NCBI GenBank assembly: GCA_001781415.1
Contig: MFLT01000001.1
Location: 18,966 to 51,599 of the forward strand
Source: Candidatus Kaiserbacteria bacterium RIFCSPLOWO2_01_FULL_45_25
GTDB taxonomy: Bacteria; Patescibacteriota; Minisyncoccia; Phycocordibacterales; UBA918
Direction of reading: 5' to 3'
Length of the DNA stretch: 32,634 bases
Shown here: one piece after another, positions 8,495-16,123 of the stretch
Layout of the letters: each line of letters starts with the position of its first letter
Numbering within the stretch: position 1 is the first letter of the stretch
Notes under the pieces: model-generated
What the model was told of the DNA's origin: nothing
The model's input: the letters and a program-made list of their open reading frames with translations, nothing else
Databases searched by the model: none
Made by a program: the position numbers and the translations under genes

Positions 8495-8552
8495 TCTCCT
8501 GTATGTTTGAAAGAACGATTTGTAAGATTACCGCACTTTTTCATTATGTAAA
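8495..8552 (-). promoter_or_regulatory. Canonical promoter and Shine-Dalgarno of the 102-aa gene
   Basis: Read on the minus strand: -35 TTTACA (8547-8552), 16-bp spacer, -10 TAATCT (8525-8530), then Shine-Dalgarno AGGAGA (8495-8500) 7 nt before the ATG. Confidence 0.7.
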
Positions 8553-8613
8553 GAGCTTATCCTAAAAGTGGGTTATTTTGGGCGGACTAGTAATGACCTG
8601 CTTATTTATTTGC

Positions 8614-8619
8614 TATAAT
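8614..8619 (+). promoter_or_regulatory. Extended -10 box upstream of the split-barrel flavoprotein gene
   Basis: TGCTATAAT (TGN plus TATAAT), with AATGAC 16 bp upstream as a possible weak -35. Transcription would start near 8626, giving a leader of about 50 nt to the preferred ATG at 8676. Confidence 0.6.
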
Positions 8620-8675
8620 GTGGCTATAAGCAAAGGTTACTTTATTTGGATAATGTTTTGGTAATATATACGGAT

Positions 8676-9161
8676 ATGAATGAATCAGATAAGCAGGAAG
8701 TCTTAACCTTTTTACGATCACACCAGCTAATGGCTCTCTCTACAGTCTCGCCAATTGGTGCTCCGGAGAGCTCGGTTTTGTATATGTATGTAGACGATGA
8801 GTTTAATACTTATTGTCTAACCCGTGAAGCTACCCGCAAGTATGTAAATGTTATGTCTAATGATATGGCTAGCATTATTACTGTTGATGAGGATTCAGTT
8901 GAAGTGGCTGAGATAACTGGTCGAGCTAGTGTTGTGTATGATGAAGATGAAATTGCGCGAGTGACAGAAGAGTTACATAAAATTGTGGCCGTACGTAAAT
9001 CTGAATATTGGTTGCCGCCAGTTGATCAGATTGATGGAGATGTTTATGTACTGATAAAGGTGGTGCCAACCATGGTGAAGTATGTAGACTACGCTGACGT
9101 GACCAAGAATATGAAAGCTCAACCAAAATACATCACCTTCAATTTTGCCTCTCTGGAATAA
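8676..9161 (+). CDS. Pyridoxamine 5'-phosphate oxidase-like FMN-binding protein
   Basis: 161 aa from the ATG. EVLTFLRSHQLMALSTVSP, APESSVLYMYVDDEFNTYCL and ATRKYVNVMSNDMASIITVD follow the order of strands in the FMN-binding split-barrel fold. These proteins bind FMN, heme or F420 and act as small oxidoreductases; the reaction here is not readable. The reading frame extends ten codons upstream to a TTG at 8646, but MNESDKQEVL is the usual N-terminus of the family, so the ATG at 8676 is preferred. Neither start has a Shine-Dalgarno sequence. The next gene begins 8 nt after the stop. Confidence 0.85.
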   Translation: MNESDKQEVLTFLRSHQLMALSTVSPIGAPESSVLYMYVDDEFNTYCLTREATRKYVNVMSNDMASIITVDEDSVEVAEITGRASVVYDEDEIARVTEELHKIVAVRKSEYWLPPVDQIDGDVYVLIKVVPTMVKYVDYADVTKNMKAQPKYITFNFASLE

Positions 9162-9169
9162 TTGTATAT

Positions 9170-9700
9170 ATGAAAACTGTAATTGTTGCCTCAGAAAATC
9201 CAGTGAAGGTGGCGGTGGCTGAAAAGACATTTGCAGCTGTGTTTCCAGAGGAAGAGTTTGCTATTATCGCCATGAAGTCGCAGTCGGGTGTTGGTGAGCA
9301 GCCGTTTGGTGAAGATACTCTTATTGGTGCACTTAATCGTCTGAAGTTTATACAGAAAGCGCATCCGGAAGCTGATTATTGGATGAGTCAGGAAGGTGGT
9401 TTGTATGAAGATGAAGATAAGAACTTCTACAATCGAGCCTGGATGGTGGTGACAGACCAAAGTGGATTTGTTGCTAAGTCTTCAACTTCTCTGTTTTATA
9501 TTCCAGCTAAAATTGCTGAGAGTGTGCGTACTGGCACTGAGATGGGTCCCGCTTCAGACACATTCTTTTCTAGTGTGAATATTAAGCAGGGAATTGGAAC
9601 TGTTGGAAAGCTGACTGATGGTCTCATCAGTCGAGAGGAGTACTATCTTCAAGCCAGTATTATTGCACTCTCACAACTAAAGCATAAAGACTGGTATTAA
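9170..9700 (+). CDS. yjjX: DUF84 (YjjX-like) non-canonical purine NTP phosphatase
   Basis: 176 aa, the usual length. Family marks are the SENPVKVAVAEKTF start, QSGVGEQPFGEDTLIGALNR, SQEGGLYEDE, and the end GTVGKLTDGLISREEYYLQA. Members hydrolyse ITP/XTP, so deaminated purines are kept out of nucleic acids. Cotranscribed with the flavoprotein gene upstream (8 nt gap) and probably the GH3 gene downstream (10 nt gap). The family call is firm; the symbol rests on family resemblance only. Confidence 0.85.
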   Translation: MKTVIVASENPVKVAVAEKTFAAVFPEEEFAIIAMKSQSGVGEQPFGEDTLIGALNRLKFIQKAHPEADYWMSQEGGLYEDEDKNFYNRAWMVVTDQSGFVAKSSTSLFYIPAKIAESVRTGTEMGPASDTFFSSVNIKQGIGTVGKLTDGLISREEYYLQASIIALSQLKHKDWY

Positions 9701-9710
9701 GTTGTATACT

Positions 9711-11624
9711 ATGGAGGTGAACGCGTATAAAACACGAAATACTATCCTCCTAGGTTTGTTTTTGCTAGCCGCTCTCCTCAGTAGCGCATTTTTATATATG
9801 CAGAGTGAGCATAACGAAACTGCTGTGACTACACCAGCCGCCGATACTATTTATTTAGATGAAACACAACCGATTGACGCTCGAGTAGCTGATTTGTTGT
9901 CTTATATGACACTCGAAGAGAAGATTGGGCAGATGACGCTGGTGGAGAAGAATAGTCTCAAGCACCCAAATGATATCGCTGCATACCATCTTGGTGGTCT
10001 ACTTAGTGGTGCCGGAGCCAAGCCAGAAGTTAATACGCCAGCAGGGTGGAAGGAGATGATTGATGGATACCAAACCGAGGCAAGTGCAACGCGACTAGGT
10101 ATTCCACTTTTGTACGGAGCTGACGCCATTCATGGTCATGCACATGTGCCTGGGGCAACGGTATTTCCGCACGCTATTGGTCTTGGTGCTACCGGCAACT
10201 TAGAATTAGTGCAAGCGGTAGCACAAGCAACAGCGCGTGAGATGCTTGCTACTGGAGTTAATTGGAGTTATTCGCCCAATCTCGATATCCCACAAGACAT
10301 TCGTTGGGGTCGGGTATATGAAGCGTTTTCGGATGATTCAGAGTTAGTCTCTAAACTAGGTGCTGCCTATGTAAAGGGTCTGCAATCTGAAGCTGATGAT
10401 GGGGTGTTTGTACTAGCAACACCAAAGCACTATCTAGGACTGGGTAGTATGGGGTGGAACAGTTCACAAAATAAAAATTTTAAAATTGATCAAGGGGTGA
10501 CTCCGGCCAATGACATGTCGCTTCGCAGAGTGTATCTGCCGCCATTTAAAGCGGCAATAGAAGCCGGGGCCTTGAGTATTATGGTTGGTCTAAATACTTG
10601 GGGTGATGAGCGTATGGTTCTTCAAAAAGAATTACTGACTGACGTATTAAAATCTGAGCTTGGGTTTAAGGGGTTTTTGGTATCAGATTGGTATGGGGTG
10701 CATGAGGGAAGAGTAAATACTTTTTGGGCAACAGTGCAGGCAATTAATGCTGGTGTAGACATGGTGATGCTGCCGTTTGACTATGAACAATTCACTAAGC
10801 ATGTGAAGTGGGCAAATCAGCTAGGACTAATATCGGATGAAAGAATTAATGATGCCGCATCGAGAATTTTGTACGCGAAGTTTGAGCAGGGGTTGTTTGA
10901 TGAAGAAAAAGACGCGGTCCAATTAAGCGAGGTGGGCAGTGCTGCCAACCGTGCCTTGGCTCGCACAGCGGTGGCAGAGTCATTGGTCTTACTTAAAAAT
11001 GAAGATACCGTTCTGCCACTTAGTCCACAAACTGCACACATTCGGGTGGCTGGTAGCGCTGCTGATAACATTGGTAGACAAATGGGGGCTTGGAGTATTG
11101 AGTGGCAAGGTATTGATGGTAACTGGCCAGCCGGAGCCACTTCAATCTTGAAGGGAATAGAGGACAGGGTTAGTCCTGCAACGCTTGTTGAATATAATCT
11201 TCAAGGGGAGTTTGCTGGTGGCAAAAAAGCTGATGTGGGTATCGCAGTAGTTGGTGAAAAGCCATACGCTGAAGGTTGGGGTGATACTGAGTATCCCGTT
11301 TTGAGTGACGAAGATTTACAAACGATAAAAAATCTTCAAGTTAACTCAGAGAAGGTGGTGGTGATTATTGTATCAGGCCGTCCGCTTTTGATAACAAATG
11401 AGGTGGAGTCGTTTGATGCGCTTCTAGCAGCTTGGTTGCCAGGTAGTGAAGGAGCAGGTGTGGCAGATGTCTTGTTTGGTGATAAGTCATTTACTGGCAC
11501 CTTGCCACTGCCGTGGCCGAGTCATGCTGAGCAACTACCGATTACTACCGCCGGCGATACAAGTGATGGAACTGCCGTGCTCTTCCCTCGTTATTTTGGA
11601 CTTAAAAATAAACAGATAAATTAA
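9711..11624 (+). CDS. Membrane-anchored GH3 beta-glucosidase
   Basis: 637 aa from the ATG; an in-frame TTG lies three codons earlier. One N-terminal membrane segment (about residues 10-30) and a short linker put the enzyme outside the cell. The GH3 (alpha/beta)8 domain has the MTLEEKIGQMT opening, IPLLYGADAIHGHAHVPGAT, a PKHYLG substrate loop and nucleophile Asp326 in GFLVSDWYGV. The C-terminal sandwich domain holds the likely acid/base Glu521 in PYAEGWGD, as in barley-exohydrolase-type enzymes. Both catalytic residues are present, so it should release glucose from short beta-glucans or similar. Upstream is the DUF84 gene; a small membrane protein follows after 6 nt. Confidence 0.93.
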   Translation: MEVNAYKTRNTILLGLFLLAALLSSAFLYMQSEHNETAVTTPAADTIYLDETQPIDARVADLLSYMTLEEKIGQMTLVEKNSLKHPNDIAAYHLGGLLSGAGAKPEVNTPAGWKEMIDGYQTEASATRLGIPLLYGADAIHGHAHVPGATVFPHAIGLGATGNLELVQAVAQATAREMLATGVNWSYSPNLDIPQDIRWGRVYEAFSDDSELVSKLGAAYVKGLQSEADDGVFVLATPKHYLGLGSMGWNSSQNKNFKIDQGVTPANDMSLRRVYLPPFKAAIEAGALSIMVGLNTWGDERMVLQKELLTDVLKSELGFKGFLVSDWYGVHEGRVNTFWATVQAINAGVDMVMLPFDYEQFTKHVKWANQLGLISDERINDAASRILYAKFEQGLFDEEKDAVQLSEVGSAANRALARTAVAESLVLLKNEDTVLPLSPQTAHIRVAGSAADNIGRQMGAWSIEWQGIDGNWPAGATSILKGIEDRVSPATLVEYNLQGEFAGGKKADVGIAVVGEKPYAEGWGDTEYPVLSDEDLQTIKNLQVNSEKVVVIIVSGRPLLITNEVESFDALLAAWLPGSEGAGVADVLFGDKSFTGTLPLPWPSHAEQLPITTAGDTSDGTAVLFPRYFGLKNKQIN

Positions 11625-11630
11625 TTCTCT

Positions 11631-11969
11631 ATGGTCCAGACACTTAAATCCCTGCTCCTATTCGTTGCACTTTTTGGTGCAACCAGTTATGTATATTATT
11701 TTCATCATGATGAATTAGCGTGGTTGTTTGTACGTTACGGAGTAATTACAATACCGATATTTGGGGTATTGCTAGTAGTTGCTTCGCTCTTACTAAGTAA
11801 GCTAACCGGCATGCCGTTTTTTAAAGCCAAAAAGAGAGTGTTTGAAGTGACTGCAGATACGTCACAAAAACTAGTTTGGTCGCAGTTGCTTCTGGGGGTG
11901 GCACTCGGACTGGTCTTTTTGGTGCCAGTGATTATCTTGCTCATTTGGGTGGTCTCTGTACTCAGATAG
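11631..11969 (+). CDS. Small hypothetical membrane protein
   Basis: 112 aa with three predicted membrane segments (about 3-22, 35-56 and 84-110) and a basic loop between the second and third (FFKAKKRVFEV). I do not recognise a family. It starts 6 nt after the GH3 gene and is probably cotranscribed. A palindromic repeat begins about 5 nt after its stop. Confidence 0.7.
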   Translation: MVQTLKSLLLFVALFGATSYVYYFHHDELAWLFVRYGVITIPIFGVLLVVASLLLSKLTGMPFFKAKKRVFEVTADTSQKLVWSQLLLGVALGLVFLVPVIILLIWVVSVLR

Positions 11970-11973
11970 TACT

Positions 11974-12063
11974 TGTGTCACAGCTAACTAAATAGCGCAA
12001 AATAGTACGGTTAACCGTACTATTTTGCGCTGGTGTGTGTGACGTCCTGTGACCAATCAAAGA
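11974..12063 (+). repeat. GGTTAACC-core palindromic repeat, copy 2
   Basis: The core 11994-12031 is a perfect 38-bp palindrome (19 of 19 pairs). An outer stem can form between TCACAG (11978-11983) and CTGTGA (12047-12052). It is homologous over about 85 bp to copy 1 at 8052-8139. It starts about 5 nt after the stop of the small membrane protein gene. Confidence 0.88.
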
Positions 12064-12113
12064 TTGTCTGTGGGATTAGGGTATTCTGGACGAACTAGAA
12101 AATTTTATTTTGT

Positions 12114-12119
12114 TATAAT
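12114..12119 (+). promoter_or_regulatory. Extended -10 box of the ybjQ-like gene
   Basis: TGTTATAAT, ending 6 nt before the ATG at 12126. Probably leaderless; no -35 box seen. Confidence 0.65.
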
Positions 12120-12125
12120 TTAAGT

Positions 12126-12452
12126 ATGAATAAAAATATTCTTATCACAACAACAGAAAATGTGGCCGGACGTGAAGTGGCGGTCGTCTTAGGATTAGTA
12201 AAAGGAAGTACTGTTCGAACAAGACATGTTGGTAGTGACATCATGGCTGGACTACGTTCACTGATAGGAGGTGAGGTCAAAGGTTATGTCATTGCGTTAA
12301 ATGATGCTCGTACAGAAGCCACTGGCCGTATGTTGGTTGAAGCTGAGGCGATGGGAGCTGATGCTATTTTGTGTACCAGGTACACTACTTCGCAAGTCAT
12401 GGCTGGAGCAGCTGAGATTCTGGCTTACGGTACAGCCGTGAAGTTTCGCTAG
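12126..12452 (+). CDS. ybjQ: YbjQ/UPF0145 family protein
   Basis: 108 aa, the usual length. It has ILITTTENVAGREV, then GLVKGSTVRTRHVGSDIMAG, SLIGGEVKGY, the helix RTEATGRMLVEAEAMGADAI and the ending AYGTAVKF. The family (once called DUF74, heavy-metal-binding domain) forms ring-shaped pentamers of unclear function; no metal ligands stand out here. A single-gene unit with a leaderless-type start and a terminator shared with the converging SDR gene. Confidence 0.9.
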   Translation: MNKNILITTTENVAGREVAVVLGLVKGSTVRTRHVGSDIMAGLRSLIGGEVKGYVIALNDARTEATGRMLVEAEAMGADAILCTRYTTSQVMAGAAEILAYGTAVKFR

Positions 12453-12480
12453 AAGGTAGTTTTTTAAAACGAGGTAAAAG

Positions 12481-12508
12481 AAAAACCGCGGACATGTCCG
12501 CGGTTTTT
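12481..12508. terminator. Bidirectional terminator between ybjQ-like and SDR genes
   Basis: Perfect 28-bp palindrome with AAAAA on one side and TTTTT on the other and the core CCGCGGACATGTCCGCGG. It serves both converging genes. Confidence 0.92.
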
Positions 12509-12528
12509 ATGTAGCGTGGTGGGAATTA

Positions 12529-13293
12529 TTAGTACCCACCATCGATTTCCCAATCTTCACCATTTACGAAGGATGAAGCATCGCTGCAGAGGAAGGTGGC
12601 AAGGTTGCCAACTTCAGCGGCAGTGCCTTGTCGACCAAGGTAGATTTTTTTGATTTCATCCTTAAGGTCAGGAACGTCGTCATTCATAGCGGTATCAATC
12701 CAGCCTGGAGCAATACCGTTTGTACGGATATTGTGTTTACCGTACATCTTGGCCATGTTGCGGATGGTTGGCCACAGCGCAGACTTTGAGCCATCGTAGT
12801 GGTTGCTGTGTGACGCATTCGAATCTTTGCCGTTGGTTGAAGTGATGAAAACAATAGAACCCTTTACACCTTTAGCTTTCATGCGGTTGGCAATTGAGCG
12901 GGCGGCAAGGGTCGGTCCAAAGGTATTTACCTCGTAAATCTTGCGGTATTGCTCAATGGTTTGTTCATCAAACGGTGTGTTTGGTGAAGTTCCAGAAGCA
13001 ATCACAGCAGCATCAAATTCCAAGCCAACGGCTTGAACTGCTTCTTCAAGAAACAAATCAAACCTCGCTGTGTTCACCATGTCGACTTGTGCGATATAGA
13101 CGGACACCCCCTCAGCTTGAATCTCTGCTTGTAGAGCTTCTGCCGCAGTTTTGTTGCTGTTGTAGGTGATGGTGATGCCTTTGGCACCATTAGCTACTTG
13201 TGAACGCACAATCTCTGATCCAATGGCCCCACTACCGCCGATAACGAGGATGTGTTTACCTTGTACGCCGAGGTTGTATTTTGCTTTGTCCAT
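12529..13293 (-). CDS. SDR-family NAD(P)-dependent oxidoreductase
   Basis: 254 aa, classical SDR length. The Rossmann cofactor motif is GGSGAIG (19-25). Catalytic residues are Ser152, Tyr166 and Lys170 (HYDGSK), and the ending NGEDWEIDGGY is typical of FabG-like members. It reduces or oxidises a carbonyl/alcohol; the substrate is unknown. It is one of three genes here with a textbook promoter and Shine-Dalgarno sequence (TTGACA, 16 bp, TACTAT, then AGGAGA), so it is probably well expressed. Its -35 box overlaps the stop codon of the DedA gene upstream. Confidence 0.92.
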   Translation of the reverse strand: MDKAKYNLGVQGKHILVIGGSGAIGSEIVRSQVANGAKGITITYNSNKTAAEALQAEIQAEGVSVYIAQVDMVNTARFDLFLEEAVQAVGLEFDAAVIASGTSPNTPFDEQTIEQYRKIYEVNTFGPTLAARSIANRMKAKGVKGSIVFITSTNGKDSNASHSNHYDGSKSALWPTIRNMAKMYGKHNIRTNGIAPGWIDTAMNDDVPDLKDEIKKIYLGRQGTAAEVGNLATFLCSDASSFVNGEDWEIDGGY

Positions 13294-13298
13294 AATTG

Positions 13299-13372
13299 TC
13301 TCCTGAAGATGAATGAATTTTGAATAAGAACTTTCTCGCTTTCAATAGTAGCTCAGAGCTAGGATGTGTCAA
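13299..13372 (-). promoter_or_regulatory. Consensus promoter and Shine-Dalgarno of the SDR gene
   Basis: Minus strand: -35 TTGACA (13367-13372, perfect consensus), 16-bp spacer, -10 TACTAT (13345-13350), Shine-Dalgarno AGGAGA (13299-13304) 5 nt before the ATG. Confidence 0.78.
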
Positions 13373-14013
13373 TGAGTGGTGCTATTTGATGTCTTTCGCT
13401 TGAAATAGAAGTAGGCGAGGGAGGCCGCCAAGGCTGCTAGGAAAATGGCCTGGATGATTGATTCGATGTTGGTAGAGTGAGTAGCAAAGGTACTTAAAAC
13501 TTGGGTGCCGCGGTAGCCAATATAAAGAAAGATAGCGTCTCGGAGAACGGTCCCAATTAAGGTGGTTGTAATAAATAGATAAAACGGAATCTTCAGTAAG
13601 CCACAACCAATTGATACAACTGCACTTGGTATGACCGGCAGAGCCCGAAAGGCCACTAGTAAAAAATAGTCCTTAGGACTGCCGGTTATTTTTTGGCCGA
13701 AGTCAGTAATAGCTTCATGAGTAACACCAAAGAATTTACCAAAGCGTGTGATAACTGCGCCGCCAATTTTATCTGAGAGGTGATAGACCAAAATAGCACC
13801 AATCGTCTTACCAAGGGCGGCAATCAGTACTAGTGGTATGAGTTCAAGTAGAGTACGTTCTTGGACAGCGGCAAACGAGCCACTAATAAGTAGAACAGCT
13901 GAAGAGGGGACAGGAGCAATTACTTCTTCAATAAAAGAGGCGACAAACACAAATATCTCAAGTGGCAAAACTTCAATGTAGCTTATGAGCATTGCCTCGA
14001 TTTCGGTAAACAT
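13369..14013 (-). CDS. DedA/VTT-domain membrane protein
   Basis: 214 aa, about five to six membrane segments. The DedA signatures are IEEVIAPVPSSAVLLISGSF near the N-terminus and FRALPVIPSAVVSIGCG in the middle, both part of the re-entrant-loop VTT domain. The C-terminus is a membrane helix with a basic tail (YFYFKRKTS). DedA proteins flip phospholipids or undecaprenyl phosphate and influence the proton motive force; which applies here is open. On the minus strand a TGCTATACT box (14024-14029) ends 10 nt before the ATG, so the leader would be very short. Confidence 0.88.
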   Translation of the reverse strand: MFTEIEAMLISYIEVLPLEIFVFVASFIEEVIAPVPSSAVLLISGSFAAVQERTLLELIPLVLIAALGKTIGAILVYHLSDKIGGAVITRFGKFFGVTHEAITDFGQKITGSPKDYFLLVAFRALPVIPSAVVSIGCGLLKIPFYLFITTTLIGTVLRDAIFLYIGYRGTQVLSTFATHSTNIESIIQAIFLAALAASLAYFYFKRKTSNSTTH

Positions 14014-14023
14014 AGGTATGGCT

Positions 14024-14029
14024 AGTATA
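14024..14029 (-). promoter_or_regulatory. Extended -10 box of the DedA gene
   Basis: Minus-strand TGCTATACT; the hexamer ends 10 nt before the ATG at 14013, leaving a leader of only a few nucleotides. Confidence 0.5.
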
Positions 14030-14112
14030 GCAGCCTGTGACCCTTTGAAGCTAGCCTTACTATTTGCAAATAAATTGTGTACTCCTGGTCTCGTGGTATT
14101 TGTAGAGTGCGG

Positions 14113-14118
14113 TATACT
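14113..14118 (+). promoter_or_regulatory. -10 box of the acidic peptidoglycan-binding protein gene
   Basis: TATACT ending 8 nt before the ATG at 14127, consistent with a leaderless transcript. No convincing -35. Confidence 0.55.
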
Positions 14119-14126
14119 ACTGGCAT

Positions 14127-15368
14127 ATGACTACACAATTATTTAGTAAGCAGCAGCTTGGAATTATCCTAGCGGTGGCTTTGTTTGGGGTTTTATCAGT
14201 AGCGCCTTTTAGTGCCAGTGCGGCAACTTGTACCTTTACTCGTGATCTACAACTCGACTCCGTCGGTGAAGATGTACGTTGTTTACAACAGTTTTTGAAT
14301 AGTAATGGTTTTACCATCACTACTAGTGGTGGCGGAGCAGCCGGAAATGAAACAACAGAATTTCGGTCGTTGACTAAGGCAGCTCTCATAAAGTGGCAAC
14401 AGGCTGAGGGTATTTCTCCAGCTTCAGGTTACTTTGGGGCTAAGTCTCGCCAAGCATACAATGCTTCAATCGGAGGCAGTGCAACACCATCTACTCCAAG
14501 TCCAAGTACTAGTGCTGGAGAAACTTCAAACGCTAGTTTGCTCGCTCAAGTGGTGCAGTTGAAAGCTTCTCTAGCAGCGGCTTTGGCCGGAACGGGAAAT
14601 AATACTTCAGGTGGAAGCACTAGTGCTGAAACCGAAGATATGCATGATCTCATTCGCGATACTCTAGAGCTACTTGAGGAGGCAGAAGATTCAATTGAAG
14701 ACATTGATGACGCGGATGATTTAGAAGACGCTGAAGATAGTCTTCAAGACGCTCGGGCAGATTTCTATGAGGCTCTCTTTGCGTACCTTGATGGCGACTA
14801 TGACGAAGCGGAAGATTTGTTGAGCAGCTCTGAAGACAGCATTGATGATGTATTGGAATACGCTGGAGCCGCTGGTGAGCGTGAAGACTCTGCAGACTTG
14901 ATAGATGAAGTAGATGAAATGATTGATGACGCTGAAGTTGAGATTGAAGAAGCGGACGCTGATGGCGAAGCTACAAGTGAGTCTGAAGACTTACTTGACG
15001 AGGCTAGGGATGTGCTAGATGAAGCTGAGGTGGCTTATGATGAAGGAGACTATGACGAAGCTCTTGATTTAGCTGAGGAAGCTGAGGATTTGGTAAGCGA
15101 CGCTCTAGATGCTATTGGAGATAATGGTAGTAGTGATATAGAAGACAGTCTCGATGATGCCTGGGATGATTTGGATGATGCCCGCAGCTCAGTAGAGAAT
15201 GCTGATGAAGACGACACCGATATTGGCGATGCTGAACAATTACTTGATGAGGCCGAACAAGCCCTTGATGATGCTGAGGATGCGCTTGATGACGATGATG
15301 AGGATGAAGCTGAAGACTTAATCGATGAAGCGTTAGATTTAATCGACGAAGCTCTAGATGAGTTTTAG
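14127..15368 (+). CDS. Exported peptidoglycan-binding-domain protein with a hyperacidic helical tail
   Basis: 413 aa. A signal peptide (about 1-31, ending SASAA) is followed by a PG_binding_1-type domain (about 32-113: LDSVGEDVRCLQQFLNSNGF and GYFGAKSRQAYN), then a Ser/Thr/Pro linker. The last 240 residues or so are extraordinarily acidic: roughly half Asp/Glu, no Lys and only five Arg. They are built of Ala/Leu-rich amphipathic helices. Two segments repeat a TPR-like pattern (AYLDGDYDEAEDLL and AYDEGDYDEALDLA). The protein should sit in the cell wall and project a polyanionic helical arm; cation binding is plausible but unproven. Its own terminator follows. Confidence 0.85.
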   Translation: MTTQLFSKQQLGIILAVALFGVLSVAPFSASAATCTFTRDLQLDSVGEDVRCLQQFLNSNGFTITTSGGGAAGNETTEFRSLTKAALIKWQQAEGISPASGYFGAKSRQAYNASIGGSATPSTPSPSTSAGETSNASLLAQVVQLKASLAAALAGTGNNTSGGSTSAETEDMHDLIRDTLELLEEAEDSIEDIDDADDLEDAEDSLQDARADFYEALFAYLDGDYDEAEDLLSSSEDSIDDVLEYAGAAGEREDSADLIDEVDEMIDDAEVEIEEADADGEATSESEDLLDEARDVLDEAEVAYDEGDYDEALDLAEEAEDLVSDALDAIGDNGSSDIEDSLDDAWDDLDDARSSVENADEDDTDIGDAEQLLDEAEQALDDAEDALDDDDEDEAEDLIDEALDLIDEALDEF

Positions 15369-15379
15369 GAAGTAGATTT

Positions 15380-15415
15380 AAAAAGACCGGGAGACTTTAG
15401 TCTCCCGGTCTTTTT
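15380..15415 (+). terminator. Rho-independent terminator after the acidic protein gene
   Basis: Arms GACCGGGAGACT (15385-15396) and AGTCTCCCGGTC (15399-15410), with A-run and T-run flanks (TTTTTATA). Confidence 0.92.
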
Positions 15416-15423
15416 ATATAATG

Positions 15424-15449
15424 AAAACACCACCCGTTTAATTGGGTGG
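15424..15449 (-). terminator. Terminator of the 161-aa minus-strand gene
   Basis: Stem CCACCC (15430-15435) with GGGTGG (15444-15449) and an 8-nt loop. On the minus strand it is followed by TGTTTTCAT. Weaker than the facing terminator. Confidence 0.65.
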
Positions 15450-15476
15450 CGTGGCAGCGAAGCTTGAGCTCGGCGG

Positions 15477-15962
15477 CTACAGTGTGAAGTCCGTCAAATC
15501 AAATTCGCCGATGAAATCTTGCGGCCGAAAGAAGTTTTCGGACATGAATGCCGCACAGGCATCGTCGGTGGCGCTGTTGCCGAGAATTCCCTTAATCAAG
15601 TTATGGGCCGCTTGGCGGCTAAACAAATTTCCCTTTCGGGTGTTTTTGAGCCGAGTGTCATAGACTGGCTTGATAATCAGGAAGTCACAAGTGTGTCTGG
15701 TGCCTTTGGCAGTGACCAAGAATTCGACCACCGCATGCCGCAAGGCAAACCACTCATCAACAGAGAGCGTCATCCCTTCTTCTTGGTAGAAGGGAAGTTT
15801 GTTCACGGTTCTGGCATACAGGCGAGTGCCAAACGGCCGCAGGTCTTCGAACTGTTGGATAAAGCCCAACAGTTCGGTCGTTACCACCAGCATGTGTGGT
15901 GCCGGCAGGTCAGCAGCTTCCAGTTCTTCGTTGGTCTCGGCAAATTCAATAGCGTAGCTCAT
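15477..15962 (-). CDS. Hypothetical 161-aa protein
   Basis: 161 aa; I do not recognise the family. It starts MSYAIEFAETNEELEAADLP, is mixed alpha/beta, and has two isolated cysteines (HTCDFL, DDACAAF), no signal peptide and no membrane segment. The reading frame is supported by a good promoter (TTGCCA, 17 bp, TGTAAT), a strong Shine-Dalgarno sequence (AGGAGA, 6 nt spacing) and a terminator. A 191-residue open frame on the opposite strand is rejected for lack of these. It looks richer in G+C than its flanks, like the 102-aa gene at 8179-8487. Confidence 0.75.
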   Translation of the reverse strand: MSYAIEFAETNEELEAADLPAPHMLVVTTELLGFIQQFEDLRPFGTRLYARTVNKLPFYQEEGMTLSVDEWFALRHAVVEFLVTAKGTRHTCDFLIIKPVYDTRLKNTRKGNLFSRQAAHNLIKGILGNSATDDACAAFMSENFFRPQDFIGEFDLTDFTL

Positions 15963-15968
15963 TTCGTC

Positions 15969-16041
15969 TCTCCTGGTTGGGTGGTGGGGTGGTCAAACTT
16001 TATCTGGGGGGAATTACAGCATTTTTATGTATTGTTGGCAA
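15969..16041 (-). promoter_or_regulatory. Canonical promoter and Shine-Dalgarno of the 161-aa gene
   Basis: Minus strand: -35 TTGCCA (16036-16041), 17-bp spacer, -10 TGTAAT (16013-16018), Shine-Dalgarno AGGAGA (15969-15974) 6 nt before the ATG. Confidence 0.72.
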
Positions 16042-16123
16042 GTGGCCAGGCGCAAGATTCAACCAGTGCCTTCCGTACCAGTATAGATGGCTAGCTGGAT
16101 GTTTTTACGGTAGTATATTGATT

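Noticed and set aside
15519..16094. 191-residue open frame on the plus strand opposite the 161-aa gene
   Set aside because: No promoter, ribosome binding site or recognisable domain. The minus strand has a -35/-10 pair, a Shine-Dalgarno sequence and a terminator for the 161-aa gene.
15977..16123. 49-codon N-terminal extension of the P1B-4 ATPase
   Set aside because: It crosses the divergent promoter region and reads as unlike any metal-ATPase N-terminus; the ATG at 16124 gives a normal family start.
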